From NCBI RefSeq assembly GCF_041052385.1, contig NZ_CP163439.1, positions 6,251,001 through 6,315,000 of the forward strand: DNA of 64,000 bases, written 5' to 3'. Both the position numbers and the translations under genes were made by a program. Below are positions 1 through 9,230 of this stretch, in pieces (the stretch's first letter is position 1; the number at the start of each line of letters is the position of its first letter). The notes beneath the pieces are model-generated. The model made no database searches. It was not told the DNA's origin and was given only the letters and a program-made list of their open reading frames with translations. The DNA comes from Streptomyces sp. R28. Its GTDB lineage: Bacteria; Actinomycetota; Actinomycetes; Streptomycetales; Streptomycetaceae.

Positions 1-74
1 GGGCCGCCGCCTTCCTGGGCGATGAAGCCAAAGCCCTTTTCGGCGTTGAACCACTTCACGGTTCCGGTAGCCAT
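1..74 (-). CDS. Cold-shock protein, CspA family (3' end cut off by window)
   Basis: The 24 visible residues begin MATGTVKWFNAEKGFGFI, the N-terminus of CspA-type RNA chaperones including the start of the KGFGFI RNA-binding motif. These are cytoplasmic single-domain proteins of about 67 residues that melt RNA secondary structure. A strong ribosome site (GGAGGGCTT) directly precedes the ATG. The rest of the gene lies outside the window. It is divergent from mqnA and has its own promoter and a leader of about 150 nt, which is usual for cold-shock genes. Confidence 0.93.
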   Translation of the reverse strand, partial: MATGTVKWFNAEKGFGFIAQEGGG

Positions 75-384
75 AAGCCCTCCTTGGGCCCAAAGGGTTG
101 CCCTGCTCCAGAACCCTGCAAGTGTGAAAACAAGATGCCGCACAACTGCATACGTCTGAAAACGACGAGAGCCCGCGGTTACATGCTCCGCAGGCTCTGT
201 ACTGCAAGGGAAACCAAACTGCAACTTGCGACGAGCCTAGCACGCAGGCAGCCGAAAGCAATAGAGGTCAAGATCACGTCACTCGGACGTTTGAGGGGCG
301 CGTGTCGGACTTGACGAGAGGGGTGAGCCACCCGGGCGCGACCCTGAAACCTGAACGGTACCTCATAGGGTCTAGCCTCGCGAT
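75..384. other. Intergenic region between divergent cspA and mqnA
   Basis: This 310-bp gap holds the cold-shock gene leader and promoter on the minus strand. On the plus strand TAGGGT at 366-371 is a possible -10 box for mqnA. The short open frames here have no recognisable product and I consider them chance. Confidence 0.6.
234..261 (-). promoter_or_regulatory. Probable promoter of the cold-shock gene
   Basis: On the minus strand TTGCTT (-35, 261-256) is followed by a 16-nt spacer and TAGGCT (-10, 239-234), a vegetative-sigma pattern. Transcription would start near 227 and give a leader of about 150 nt, typical of cspA mRNAs. The call rests on pattern match only. Confidence 0.45.
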
Positions 385-1233
385 GTGGACAATTCTCGCA
401 CCCGGCCACGCGTAGGCCACATCCAGTTCCTCAACTGCCTGCCCCTGTACTGGGGGCTCGCGAGAACGGGCACGCTCCTCGACTTCGAGCTGACCAAGGA
501 CACCCCGGAGAAGCTCAGCGAGCAGCTGGTGCGTGGAGATCTCGACATCGGGCCGATCACCCTCGTCGAGTTCCTGCGCAACGCCGACGACCTGGTCGCC
601 TTCCCCGACATCGCGGTCGGCTGCGACGGTCCGGTGATGTCCTGCGTGATCGTCTCCCAGGTCCCGCTGGACGAGCTGGACGGCGCCCGCGTCGCCCTCG
701 GCTCCACCTCGCGCACGTCGGTCCGCCTGGCCCAGCTGCTGCTCGCCGACCGCTACGGCGTACGGCCCGACTACTACACCTGCCCGCCCGACCTCAGCCT
801 GATGATGCAGGAGGCGGAGGCGGCCGTACTCATCGGAGACGCGGCGCTGCGGGCCAACCTCCTCGACGGCCCGCGCTTCGGCCTGGAGGTGCACGATCTC
901 GGCGCGCTCTGGAAGGAGTGGACCGGTCTGCCCTTCGTCTTCGCGGTCTGGGCGGCCCGTCGGGACTACCTGGAGCGCGAGCCGGTCATCACCCGCAAGG
1001 TCCACGAGGCCTTTCTGGCCTCCCGCAACCTCTCCCTGGAGGAGGTCGGCAAGGTCGCCGAGCAGGCGGCCCGGTGGGAGGCCTTCGATGAGCGGATCCT
1101 GGAGCGGTACTTCACGACCCTCGACTTCCGTTTCGGCGGCCCGCAGCTGGCGGCGGTCGCGGAGTTCGCGCGGCGGGTGGGGCCGACGACGGGATTTCCG
1201 GCGGATGTGAAGGTGGATCTGCTTCAGTCGTAG
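385..1233 (+). CDS. mqnA: Chorismate dehydratase MqnA (futalosine menaquinone pathway)
   Basis: The 282-residue protein has the MqnA/MqnD periplasmic-binding-like fold signature: RVGHIQFLNCLPLYWGL near the N-terminus, then the DIGPITLVEFL and VLIGDAAL segments that line the ligand cleft. MqnA removes water from chorismate to give 3-enolpyruvylbenzoate, the first committed step of menaquinone synthesis by the futalosine route. The GTG start keeps the VGHIQF strand whole. No Shine-Dalgarno sequence precedes it, and a possible -10 box lies 14-19 bp upstream, so the mRNA may be leaderless. mqnC lies about 7 kb downstream on the same strand. Confidence 0.93.
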   Translation: MDNSRTRPRVGHIQFLNCLPLYWGLARTGTLLDFELTKDTPEKLSEQLVRGDLDIGPITLVEFLRNADDLVAFPDIAVGCDGPVMSCVIVSQVPLDELDGARVALGSTSRTSVRLAQLLLADRYGVRPDYYTCPPDLSLMMQEAEAAVLIGDAALRANLLDGPRFGLEVHDLGALWKEWTGLPFVFAVWAARRDYLEREPVITRKVHEAFLASRNLSLEEVGKVAEQAARWEAFDERILERYFTTLDFRFGGPQLAAVAEFARRVGPTTGFPADVKVDLLQS

Positions 1234-1364
1234 AGGGCGGGAGCTTGCGTATCGAGCTGCCGGCTCCGCACCGAGTCGCAGGTTCGGCACCGAACCGCCG
1301 GGTCCGCGCCAACCCGCCGGTTCCGCACTAACCTGCTGGGGAGTTCTACGGGGGAGGGGACGTC

Positions 1365-3059
1365 ATGCAGCCGCTCGGAGTCGACGAGCCGGCCGTCGTC
1401 GGGCCGTACCGGCTGCTCGGCCGGCTCGGCTCCGGCGGGATGGGGCGGGTGTATCTGGGCCGCAGCCCCGGTGGTCGTACGGTCGCCGTGAAGATCGTGC
1501 ATCCGCACTTCGCCCTCGACGAGGAGTTCCGGGCACGCTTCCGCCGGGAGGTGGAGGCGGCGCGCCGGGTGGGCGGTGCCTGGACGGCGCCCGTGCTGGA
1601 CGCGGATCCTGAGGCCGCGGTGCCGTGGGTGGCCACGGCGTATGCGGCGGGCCCGTCGCTGGCGGCGGCGGTGACGGACTCGGGTGGTCCGATGCCGGCG
1701 CACACCGTACGCGTGCTGGGGGCCGGGCTGGCCGAGGCGCTGGCGGCGGTGCACGAGCTGGGGCTGGTGCACCGGGACGTGAAGCCGTCGAACGTGCTGC
1801 TGACGCTGGACGGCCCCCTGCTGATCGACTTCGGCATCGCGCGGGCCACGGACGGCACGGCGTCCCTGACATCGACCGGCGTCTCCGTCGGCTCGCCCGG
1901 CTACATGTCGCCCGAGCAGATCCTGGGCCAGGGGGCCACGGGGGCGGCGGACGTCTTCTCATTGGGTGCGGTGCTGGCATACGCGGCGACCGGGGAGCCG
2001 CCGTTTCGCGGGGACTCGTCGGCGGCGCTGCTGTACAAGGTCGTGCACGAGGAACCCGAACTCGACTCGCTGGAAGGTGAGTTGCGGGAGCTGGTGGAGT
2101 CCTGTCTGGCCAAGGAGCCGGGTGCGCGGCCCACACCGGGTGAGGTGGCGCGGCGGCTGGCTCCGGACGGGGCGGCCCGGCTGGTGTCGGGCGGGTGGCT
2201 GCCGGGGGCGTTGGTGGAGCAGGTCAGCCGTGGTGCCGTGCAGTTGCTGAATCTGGAGACGGGAGACGACGTCCGGTCGGGGCCGGTCGGATTCGGCCGG
2301 CAGGCGACGGGCGGGGAGTTCGGGCCGCCGCCGGTGATGGCGGGGGCCGGGGCGGGGGCGGCATCCGTGCCGGTGTTGCCCGCGGTTCCGGTCGAGGCGC
2401 CCGGCATCGTCCCCGAACCGCGCGACGCCCGGCCGCCCCAGGACGCCGTCCCGCCCTCCGACCACCGGCCCGGCAAGCTCTCCCTCTCCGTCGCGGCGGC
2501 CTCGACGCCGGGGGAGGGAGAGCGCGGGCGGAGACTGAGCTGCACCGTGGCGCTCGCGGTGGCGGGGGCGTTGGCCGCGGTGACCGTGGGGTCGGTGTTC
2601 GTGTTCGAGCTGCTGCCGGGCGGGGACCAGGACCAGGACACCAGCGCGGGTCCCGGCGCCGCCTCGTCCCAGTCGCCGGGCGCGGACGCCGACAGCCCGG
2701 TCGGGGGTTCCGTGCCCGCACGCTACCTCGGCACCTGGGAGGGCCGGGCCGCCGCCCTGAACGGTGCGGTGTCGGCGGGCACGTATCGGCTCACGGTGCA
2801 CAAGGCCGACGTGGGCGGGGAGTTGGGCACACTCCGGCAGACGGACGTGCTCGGCTTCGTCTGCAACGACGTGCTGACCCTGAAGAAGGTGACGGCGAAA
2901 GAGCTCGTCGTGACGTCCGTGGGCGAGAAGACCAACCACGGAGGTTGCGTCCCGACCCCGCACACCGTCCGGATCACGCCGACGGGCGACGACCTGGTGT
3001 ACCGCTCGGAGAGCGATGCGGAGGGGCGTCCCGAGGCGCGGTTGTCGAAGGTCAAGTAG
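1365..3059 (+). CDS. Transmembrane Ser/Thr protein kinase with small extracellular domain
   Basis: The 564-residue protein has a complete Hanks-type kinase domain: glycine loop GSGGMGRVY at 22-30, ATP-binding Lys43, catalytic HRDVKPSN at 137-144, DFG at 155-157 and the SPGYMSPEQ activation segment near 177-185. A Pro/Ala/Gly-rich linker of about 120 residues follows, then one membrane segment near 391-417. The C-terminal 145 residues lie outside; they have no PASTA repeats but contain two cysteines that could form a disulfide. RBS GGGGGAGGGGA precedes the ATG. A second kinase follows 59 bp downstream. The signal sensed is unknown. Confidence 0.92.
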   Translation: MQPLGVDEPAVVGPYRLLGRLGSGGMGRVYLGRSPGGRTVAVKIVHPHFALDEEFRARFRREVEAARRVGGAWTAPVLDADPEAAVPWVATAYAAGPSLAAAVTDSGGPMPAHTVRVLGAGLAEALAAVHELGLVHRDVKPSNVLLTLDGPLLIDFGIARATDGTASLTSTGVSVGSPGYMSPEQILGQGATGAADVFSLGAVLAYAATGEPPFRGDSSAALLYKVVHEEPELDSLEGELRELVESCLAKEPGARPTPGEVARRLAPDGAARLVSGGWLPGALVEQVSRGAVQLLNLETGDDVRSGPVGFGRQATGGEFGPPPVMAGAGAGAASVPVLPAVPVEAPGIVPEPRDARPPQDAVPPSDHRPGKLSLSVAAASTPGEGERGRRLSCTVALAVAGALAAVTVGSVFVFELLPGGDQDQDTSAGPGAASSQSPGADADSPVGGSVPARYLGTWEGRAAALNGAVSAGTYRLTVHKADVGGELGTLRQTDVLGFVCNDVLTLKKVTAKELVVTSVGEKTNHGGCVPTPHTVRITPTGDDLVYRSESDAEGRPEARLSKVK

Positions 3060-3118
3060 CTCTGGGGGACCCTCTACTGTGGCTGCCCACACGAGCGTGA
3101 CGACGGGGAAGGCCCACC

Positions 3119-5479
3119 ATGGAGACACTGCAGCCCGACGATCCACGGGAGTTGGGCGGCTACCGGCTGCTGCGAATGCTCGGTGCCGGCGGCATGGGGC
3201 GTGTGTACCTGGCCCGTTCCCGCGGTGGCCGTACCGTCGCCGTGAAGGTGATCCGCCCGGATCTGGCGGCGGACGCCGACTTCCGGGGCCGTTTCCGGCA
3301 CGAGGTCGACATAGCCAAGGCGGTCTCCGGCCGCTACACCGCCCCCGTCGTGGACGCCGACCCGGACGCCGCGCTGCCGTGGCTGGCGACGTCGTACGTC
3401 CTCGGCCCCGACCTCACCGGTGTGGTCGCCGCGCACGGGGCGTTGCCGGAGCGCACGGTTCGCGCGCTGGCCGCGGGGCTCGCGGCCGCCCTTGAGGAGG
3501 TGCACGCCGCGGGCCTGATCCACCGTGACCTCAAGCCCTCGAACGTCCTGCTGGCCGCCGACGGCCCGCGTGTCATCGACTTCGGCATCGCGCGTGCGGT
3601 GGACGGAAGTCGTATGACGCAGACGGGAGTTGTGGTCGGCTCGCCCGGTTACATGCCGCCGGAGCAGGCGCTGGGGCAGGACGTGGGGACTGCCGGCGAC
3701 GTGTTCTCGCTCGGCGCGGTGCTGGCCTTCGCCGCGACCGGGCGCAGCGCCTTCGGTGACGGTGCCGCCTCGCACGCGGCGCTGCTGTACCGGGTCGTGC
3801 ACGGGGAGCCGGACCTGACGGACGTACCGCCGTCCCTGCTCGGGCTGATCCGTGCCTGTCTGATGAAGGACCCGGCGCAGCGGCCGGCTCCCGCCGAGAT
3901 CGTCACGGCACTGGCGCCGGAGGGCGTCGAGGGGGTGCTGAGCGACTGGCTGCCGTCGGCGGTGGCGTCGACCATCGCCACGCACGCGGCGGGGATCCTG
4001 GATCTGGAGGCGCCCGAGCAGCCGACGGTGTCCTTCGGGCCGCCGCCGACGGTGGGTGATGCGTCGACGGGCGGCTCGGGTCCGGCTCCGACCCCGATTC
4101 CGGGGTACGGGTATCCAGCGGCGTCGGGATACGGCACTCCGTCCAGCGGCACACCCGCGCCGGGCTACGGATACCCGCCCGCCGCCGGCACCCCGCAACC
4201 CGGCACGGTCCAACTGGGCTCACCCCAGGCCGGTTCCCCCACCACCCCCTCGCGCCGCCGCGCCCTCGGCCTCGCGCTCGGCGGTGCGGCGGCGGTCGCG
4301 GTGGTGGGCGGAGGAACGGCGTGGTGGCTCGGGCGGGACACCGAGACGTCCGGCGGACCGACGAAGGAGCACGGCGAGGTCGGCCAGGGCAGTGGGGGCG
4401 GTTCGGCCCAGCCCGCGGCGGAGAACTTCTCGACCCCGCCGGCCGGAGTGGCACCCCAGCCGCTGTGGCACAAGACGGTCGCGGACGACAGCACCCACCC
4501 CGACGTACCGCTGCTCGTCCAGGGCGGCCTGCTCCTGGTCAGCGGCGACCCGCTGGTGGCGTACGACGTGAAGACGGGCAAGGCCCGCTGGTCCAAGCCG
4601 GAGATCTGCCGCCCCGGCGCCCCGCTCCTCTTCCACGGCGGCAAGGTGTTCCTGTCCGACGGCGACTACGACGGCGTACTCGTCGCGTACGACGTGCGGA
4701 CCGGCAAGGAAGCCTGGCGCAGCCGGCTCGGCAAGCAGCTGAACGTCGAGGACACGCTCGCCATCGACGACAAGAACGTGTACGTCACCGCCAGCGACTA
4801 CAGCGAGTCCAAGAGCGCCACCGACTACCGCACGGCGGTCGCCGCGATCAGCCACACCACCGGCAAGAAGGTGTGGCTGCACAAGCGCGACTGGGGCACC
4901 GACGACTACGACGTCGAGGGCACCGCCTCCGGCAAGTACCTCGTCTACACCGACTCCAAGAAGAACCTCACCGTCCGGGACACCGCCACCGGCGGACAGT
5001 TGTGGACCAAGAAGATCGGCGACGACTGGAGCTGGCGGCCCACGGTCGCGAGCGGCCTGGTCTTCCTGCCGGGCGACAGGCTCACCGCCGTGGACGCGGA
5101 CACGGGCGCCACCGTCTGGACGCTGTCCCCCAACGGCCGCCGCGGCTTCAAGAACCCGACCGTCATCGACGGCGTGCTCTACGCGAGCGACTACGACGAC
5201 GGCGTCTGGGCCGTGAACGTGAAGACCGGCAAGCGGATCTGGCTCTGCGACGAACTCGACGTCGAGGGCCCGGAGACGTTCCTGAAGGCGGGGACCACCC
5301 TCTACGGCGCCACCGGGTCCCTGGACGGCGGCGTGGTCGCCCTCCAGGCCAGGACCGGCAAACTGCGCTGGACCTTCACCGTCAGCGAGTACCACGGCGA
5401 CACCTGGCAGATCGCCCTGTCCGGCAACCGCCTGATGGTGACGAACGGTCCGGCGATCTACGCGCTGCCGGCCGTCTGA
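3119..5479 (+). CDS. Transmembrane Ser/Thr protein kinase with extracellular PQQ-type beta-propeller
   Basis: The 786-residue protein carries a Hanks kinase domain (GAGGMGRVY at 22-30, Lys43, HRDLKPSN at 136-143, DFG at 154-156), a Gly/Tyr/Pro-rich linker, one membrane segment near 383-405 and an extracellular region of about 350 residues. That region repeats motifs such as VAYDVKTGKARW and TAVDADTGATVW, the blade signature of PQQ-like propellers. Such propellers usually bind ligands or proteins at the cell surface. The catalytic domain closely resembles the preceding kinase, so the pair probably arose by duplication followed by exchange of the sensor. The last 22 bp overlap the end of the convergent gene. 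Confidence 0.92.
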   Translation: METLQPDDPRELGGYRLLRMLGAGGMGRVYLARSRGGRTVAVKVIRPDLAADADFRGRFRHEVDIAKAVSGRYTAPVVDADPDAALPWLATSYVLGPDLTGVVAAHGALPERTVRALAAGLAAALEEVHAAGLIHRDLKPSNVLLAADGPRVIDFGIARAVDGSRMTQTGVVVGSPGYMPPEQALGQDVGTAGDVFSLGAVLAFAATGRSAFGDGAASHAALLYRVVHGEPDLTDVPPSLLGLIRACLMKDPAQRPAPAEIVTALAPEGVEGVLSDWLPSAVASTIATHAAGILDLEAPEQPTVSFGPPPTVGDASTGGSGPAPTPIPGYGYPAASGYGTPSSGTPAPGYGYPPAAGTPQPGTVQLGSPQAGSPTTPSRRRALGLALGGAAAVAVVGGGTAWWLGRDTETSGGPTKEHGEVGQGSGGGSAQPAAENFSTPPAGVAPQPLWHKTVADDSTHPDVPLLVQGGLLLVSGDPLVAYDVKTGKARWSKPEICRPGAPLLFHGGKVFLSDGDYDGVLVAYDVRTGKEAWRSRLGKQLNVEDTLAIDDKNVYVTASDYSESKSATDYRTAVAAISHTTGKKVWLHKRDWGTDDYDVEGTASGKYLVYTDSKKNLTVRDTATGGQLWTKKIGDDWSWRPTVASGLVFLPGDRLTAVDADTGATVWTLSPNGRRGFKNPTVIDGVLYASDYDDGVWAVNVKTGKRIWLCDELDVEGPETFLKAGTTLYGATGSLDGGVVALQARTGKLRWTFTVSEYHGDTWQIALSGNRLMVTNGPAIYALPAV

Positions 5480-6996
5480 CCCCGGCCCCGCAGCACCCTG
5501 CGGACGATCCCCAGCAGCCCCGCCACCAGCCCGAAGACCAGCCCGGCCGCCAGCACGCCCATGAACAGGGCCGGCCAGAAGTCGGGGCCGAAGAGCGGCG
5601 GCAGTTCGTCCTCGGTGACCGGATCCGTCACCGGGTACGGGTCGCCGGGGGCGTTGGGTTCGTCCGTGCGGGGGGTCTTGTCGAGGATCGTCATCAGGGC
5701 GTCGAGACGTTCGCCCAGGAGGTGGTCCTCGGCCTCGTCCGCCTGGTCGTCGCCGTACGTGATGGATTCCGGCAGGTCGTAGAGGAGGCTGTAACCGTCC
5801 AGCCTGAGGCCGTGGTTGAAGACGTCGATGTAGCCGCTCGCCGGGTCGGCGACCACGTACACCCCGTCCTCGCCCAGCTTGTCGTGGACCGCCGCGGCGA
5901 ACGCCTCCTCGTCGCCGCCGGACTCGTCCTCCGTCAGCTGCGGGACGAGTGAGACGAAGACCGGGCCGCCGTCCTGCGAGCGTTCGAACGCACGGATGCG
6001 GTCACGGAGCCGGGCCGACCGGCCGGAGCCCAGGACCCGCGGGCTCTCCGGGTCCTCGTACACCGGGTCCTGTGCCAGGCCCTCCGCCACCCGGTCGAGG
6101 CGGGCGTTGAGGTCGATCGCCCTGGGCCTGGGAGACCAGCTCGACCTGGTCTCGTCGAAGACGAGGGGGGCGCCCACGGCGATCGCGACGGCGGAGGCGA
6201 GCGCCAGGACCGGGAGGGTACGGCGCAGGGCGCGGCTCGCCTTGACCTCCTTTCGCGAGGCGGCCCCCGTGGTTGCGGCGGCCCTCGGGAGGCGGTGCCA
6301 CCAGCGTCGTACATACGGGACCAGCAGCAGGATCAGCAGCGGTACGCCGGTGAGCAGGACCCCGGTGAGGGACGACTGGTCGCTGCGGTCGGACGGCCCG
6401 ATGTACAGGGCCGCGGGCTCTTCACCGTCGTCGTACCTCGCCCGCGCCGCCTCCGCCCGCTCTGCGGCGGCCTTCTCATCGCCCTGCGCGATGACCTCGG
6501 CGAAGCGCTCGAAGCGGCGCAACGGGCCCGCGTCGTAGGGGACTTCGTAGAGCGCGACCGTCCCGGCGTCGTCCGCCGGGACATCGACGCCGTGCGCCAC
6601 GGCATCCGCCACCTGCGACTCGTCGATGAGCACGTACAGCCCGTCCCGGCCGAGTCGCTTGTGGACCGCGTCGAGCAGGCCCGGGTCTGTGGCGCTCAGG
6701 GCCGGGAGGACGATGACGTACGTCGGTACGCCGGTGCGCTCGGCCACCTCGGCGAAGGCGGGGGCCGTGGACTGCGGGACCTCGCGGGGGAACTGATCGG
6801 TGACGTAGACCGGGTTCGTGCGGAGGCGGTCTGCGAGATGGGCGGCCTGGGCGCTGGTGTCGGTGGCCGCCCGGGCCGGGGTGGTGGCGGTTGCGAACAG
6901 GGCGGCCAGGGTGCAGAGGGCGAACAGCATGCGCGCGGTGCGGGCGCGCCGTGCGTGTCGGGTCATGCGTATGCCGTATGCCCTGCCTGTGCGCAC
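5458..6996 (-). CDS. Membrane protein with two similar extracytoplasmic domains, unknown function
   Basis: I do not recognise the family. The 512-residue product has a signal-like N-terminus, central membrane segments around residues 175-195 and 220-240, and a membrane segment near the C-terminus. Two outside domains share the pattern KRLGRDGLYVLID and DKLGEDGVYVVAD, suggesting internal duplication. Each starts with a segment containing NPVYV or DPVYE. The GTG at 6996 has a GGGGGA ribosome site 8 nt upstream; an ATG at 6966 is the alternative. The 3' end overlaps the convergent kinase by 22 bp. Confidence 0.75.
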   Translation of the reverse strand: MRTGRAYGIRMTRHARRARTARMLFALCTLAALFATATTPARAATDTSAQAAHLADRLRTNPVYVTDQFPREVPQSTAPAFAEVAERTGVPTYVIVLPALSATDPGLLDAVHKRLGRDGLYVLIDESQVADAVAHGVDVPADDAGTVALYEVPYDAGPLRRFERFAEVIAQGDEKAAAERAEAARARYDDGEEPAALYIGPSDRSDQSSLTGVLLTGVPLLILLLVPYVRRWWHRLPRAAATTGAASRKEVKASRALRRTLPVLALASAVAIAVGAPLVFDETRSSWSPRPRAIDLNARLDRVAEGLAQDPVYEDPESPRVLGSGRSARLRDRIRAFERSQDGGPVFVSLVPQLTEDESGGDEEAFAAAVHDKLGEDGVYVVADPASGYIDVFNHGLRLDGYSLLYDLPESITYGDDQADEAEDHLLGERLDALMTILDKTPRTDEPNAPGDPYPVTDPVTEDELPPLFGPDFWPALFMGVLAAGLVFGLVAGLLGIVRRVLRGRGQTAGSA

Positions 6997-7149
6997 TGCT
7001 GCCGTCCCCCGTGTAGCGCCGAACTGCTGTACTGCGGCACTCTACTGAGCTTCGCCGGTGTGAAATGGATCAAGGGGGTTCGGGTATGCGGATCAAGGGG
7101 GTTCCGGTATGCAACCGTCGTTCATGAGGACAGCAAGAGGTACGGCGGG

Positions 7150-7881
7150 ATGAGCACCGCCCTGCTGGTTCTCGTCGCCGCGCTCTGGGGCGCGGTGGCG
7201 GGGGCGTCGCTGCCTCGGGCCGCCTACCGGTTCTCCGTTCCGGAGGAGGAGGGCTGGCGGGATCGGTGTCCGGGCGGGCATCGGGTCCGCGGGTGGATCG
7301 GGCGGGCCCGGTGCGGGGAGTGTGCGGGCACCCGGACGTACGGGCCCAGCGCGGCCCCCATGGCCACCGTCACCGCCCTCGTCTGCGCCGCCCTCGCCGT
7401 CGCCACGGACACCCGGCCCGAGCTGGGCGTCTGGCTGCTGCTGGCGCCCGTCGGCGTACTGCTCACGGTCGTCGACTTCCGGGTACGGCGGCTGCCCAAC
7501 CCGCTGACCCTCACGCTGGCGGGCGCCGCGCTCGCGCTGCTCGGCCTGGTCGCCCTCGTCCCCGAGCACGCCGGTGACTGGCCCACCGCTGTGTGGGCCA
7601 CGCTCGCGCTCGGCGCCGGCTACTACGTGCTGTACCTCGTCAACCCCGGCGGCATGGGCTTCGGCGATGTGAAGCTGGCGCTCGGGGCGGGGGCGGTGCT
7701 GGGCTGGTACGGCTGGTCGACGGTGATGCTCGGCACCTTCGCCGGGTTCCTGTTCGGGGCGCTCTACGGCTGGGCGCTCGTCCTCCTGCGCCGGGCCGGG
7801 CGCAAGTCGGCGATCCCGTTCGGGCCGTTCCTGGTCGGCGGGGCGTTCGTGGGGCTGCTGATGGGGGCGTACGCGGCGTGA
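7150..7881 (+). CDS. Prepilin peptidase-like A24 family membrane protein
   Basis: The 243-residue protein has about seven membrane segments and the aspartyl peptidase features of the A24 family: an Asp in VVDFRVRRLPN (near residue 113) and the GFGDVKLALGAG motif (near 175). A Cys-containing loop between the first membrane segment and the core (RCPGGHRV...RCGEC) resembles the zinc-binding methyltransferase region of type IV prepilin peptidases in reduced form. Such enzymes cleave leader peptides of pilin-like proteins. No pilin or secretion genes are adjacent. An AAGAGG ribosome site supports the ATG at 7150. Confidence 0.82.
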   Translation: MSTALLVLVAALWGAVAGASLPRAAYRFSVPEEEGWRDRCPGGHRVRGWIGRARCGECAGTRTYGPSAAPMATVTALVCAALAVATDTRPELGVWLLLAPVGVLLTVVDFRVRRLPNPLTLTLAGAALALLGLVALVPEHAGDWPTAVWATLALGAGYYVLYLVNPGGMGFGDVKLALGAGAVLGWYGWSTVMLGTFAGFLFGALYGWALVLLRRAGRKSAIPFGPFLVGGAFVGLLMGAYAA

Positions 7882-8023
7882 GCACCGGGCGCTCACGCGC
7901 TCTGGCCACCGGGTGCCTACGCGGTCCGACCCCCGAGGCGGGCGCGGCCTGACGTCCGGCACCCGAAACGCCTGGCGTAGGCTGGTTCGGTCCGTCCAAC
8001 CCCTTGACGAAAGGGACGCCCCG

Positions 8024-9223
8024 GTGACCGAGAAGGCCGACCTTCAGTCCGTCCTCGACCGTGCCGCAGCGGGCGGACGCATCACCCCCGAGGAAGCGCT
8101 CGACCTCTACCGCGACGCCCCGCTGCACGCGCTGGGCGCTGCCGCCGACGCCGTACGCCGCCGCAGGTACGCGGGTACCGAGCACATCGCGACGTACATC
8201 ATCGAGCGCAACATCAACTACACGAACGTGTGCGTCACGGCGTGCAAGTTCTGCGCCTTCTACGCCGCCCCCAAGGACCAGGCCAAGGGCTGGACCCGCG
8301 ACCTGGACGACATCCTGCGGCGCTGCGCCGAGACGGTGGAGCTGGGCGGCACCCAGATCATGTTCCAGGGCGGTCACCACCCGGACTACGGCGTCGAGTA
8401 CTACGAGAAGCACTTCAGCGCCATCAAGCAGGCCTTCCCGCAGCTCGTCATCCACAGCCTGGGGGCGAGCGAGGTCGAGCACATGGCCCGGATCTCCGGT
8501 GTGTCGGTCGAGGAGGCCATCACCCGGATCCACGAGGCCGGCCTCGACTCCTTCGCGGGCGCCGGCGCCGAGCTGCTGCCCGCGCGGCCGCGCAAGGCCA
8601 TCGCCCCGCTGAAGGAGAGCGGCGAGCGCTGGCTGGAGATCATGGAGGCGGCGCACAACCTCGGTGTCGAGTCGACGTCGACGATGCTCATGGGCACGGG
8701 CGAGACCAACGCCGAGCGGATCGAGCACCTGCGGATGATCCGTGACGTCCAGGACCGGACGGGTGGCTTCCGGGCCTTCATCCCGTACACCTACCAGCCC
8801 GAGAACAACCACCTCAAGGGCCGTACGCAGGCCACGCTCTTCGAGTACCTGCGGATGATCGCCATCGCGCGGCTGTTCATGGACAACATCCAGCACATCC
8901 AGGGGTCCTGGCTGACGACCGGCAAGGAGGTCGGCCAGCTGTCGCTGCACTACGGTGCCGACGACCTCGGCTCGATCATGCTGGAGGAGAACGTCGTCTC
9001 CTCGGCCGGCGCCAAGCACCGTTCCAACCGGCTGGAGATCATCGACCTGATCCGCAAGGCGGGGCGGGTCCCGGCACAGCGGACGACGACGTACGAGCAC
9101 ATCGTGGTGCACGACGACCCGGCGAACGACCCCGTCGACGAGCGGGTCGCGTCCCACATCTCGTCCACGGCGATCGAGGGCGGCACGGCCCACCCCGAGC
9201 TGAAGCTCCTGGCCTCCAACTGA
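8024..9223 (+). CDS. mqnC: Cyclic dehypoxanthinylfutalosine synthase MqnC (radical SAM)
   Basis: The 399-residue protein has the radical-SAM CX3CX2C motif as Cys70, Cys74 and Cys77 (CVTACKFCAF), then the FQGGHHPD and GAGAELLPARPR segments typical of MqnC and its F420-synthase relatives. It cyclises dehypoxanthine futalosine in menaquinone synthesis. The GTG at 8024 has an AAGGGA ribosome site and keeps the standard N-terminus; longer upstream frames are unlikely. The next gene starts 7 bp downstream, so the two are probably co-transcribed. Confidence 0.95.
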   Translation: MTEKADLQSVLDRAAAGGRITPEEALDLYRDAPLHALGAAADAVRRRRYAGTEHIATYIIERNINYTNVCVTACKFCAFYAAPKDQAKGWTRDLDDILRRCAETVELGGTQIMFQGGHHPDYGVEYYEKHFSAIKQAFPQLVIHSLGASEVEHMARISGVSVEEAITRIHEAGLDSFAGAGAELLPARPRKAIAPLKESGERWLEIMEAAHNLGVESTSTMLMGTGETNAERIEHLRMIRDVQDRTGGFRAFIPYTYQPENNHLKGRTQATLFEYLRMIAIARLFMDNIQHIQGSWLTTGKEVGQLSLHYGADDLGSIMLEENVVSSAGAKHRSNRLEIIDLIRKAGRVPAQRTTTYEHIVVHDDPANDPVDERVASHISSTAIEGGTAHPELKLLASN

Positions 9224-9230
9224 CGTACTC

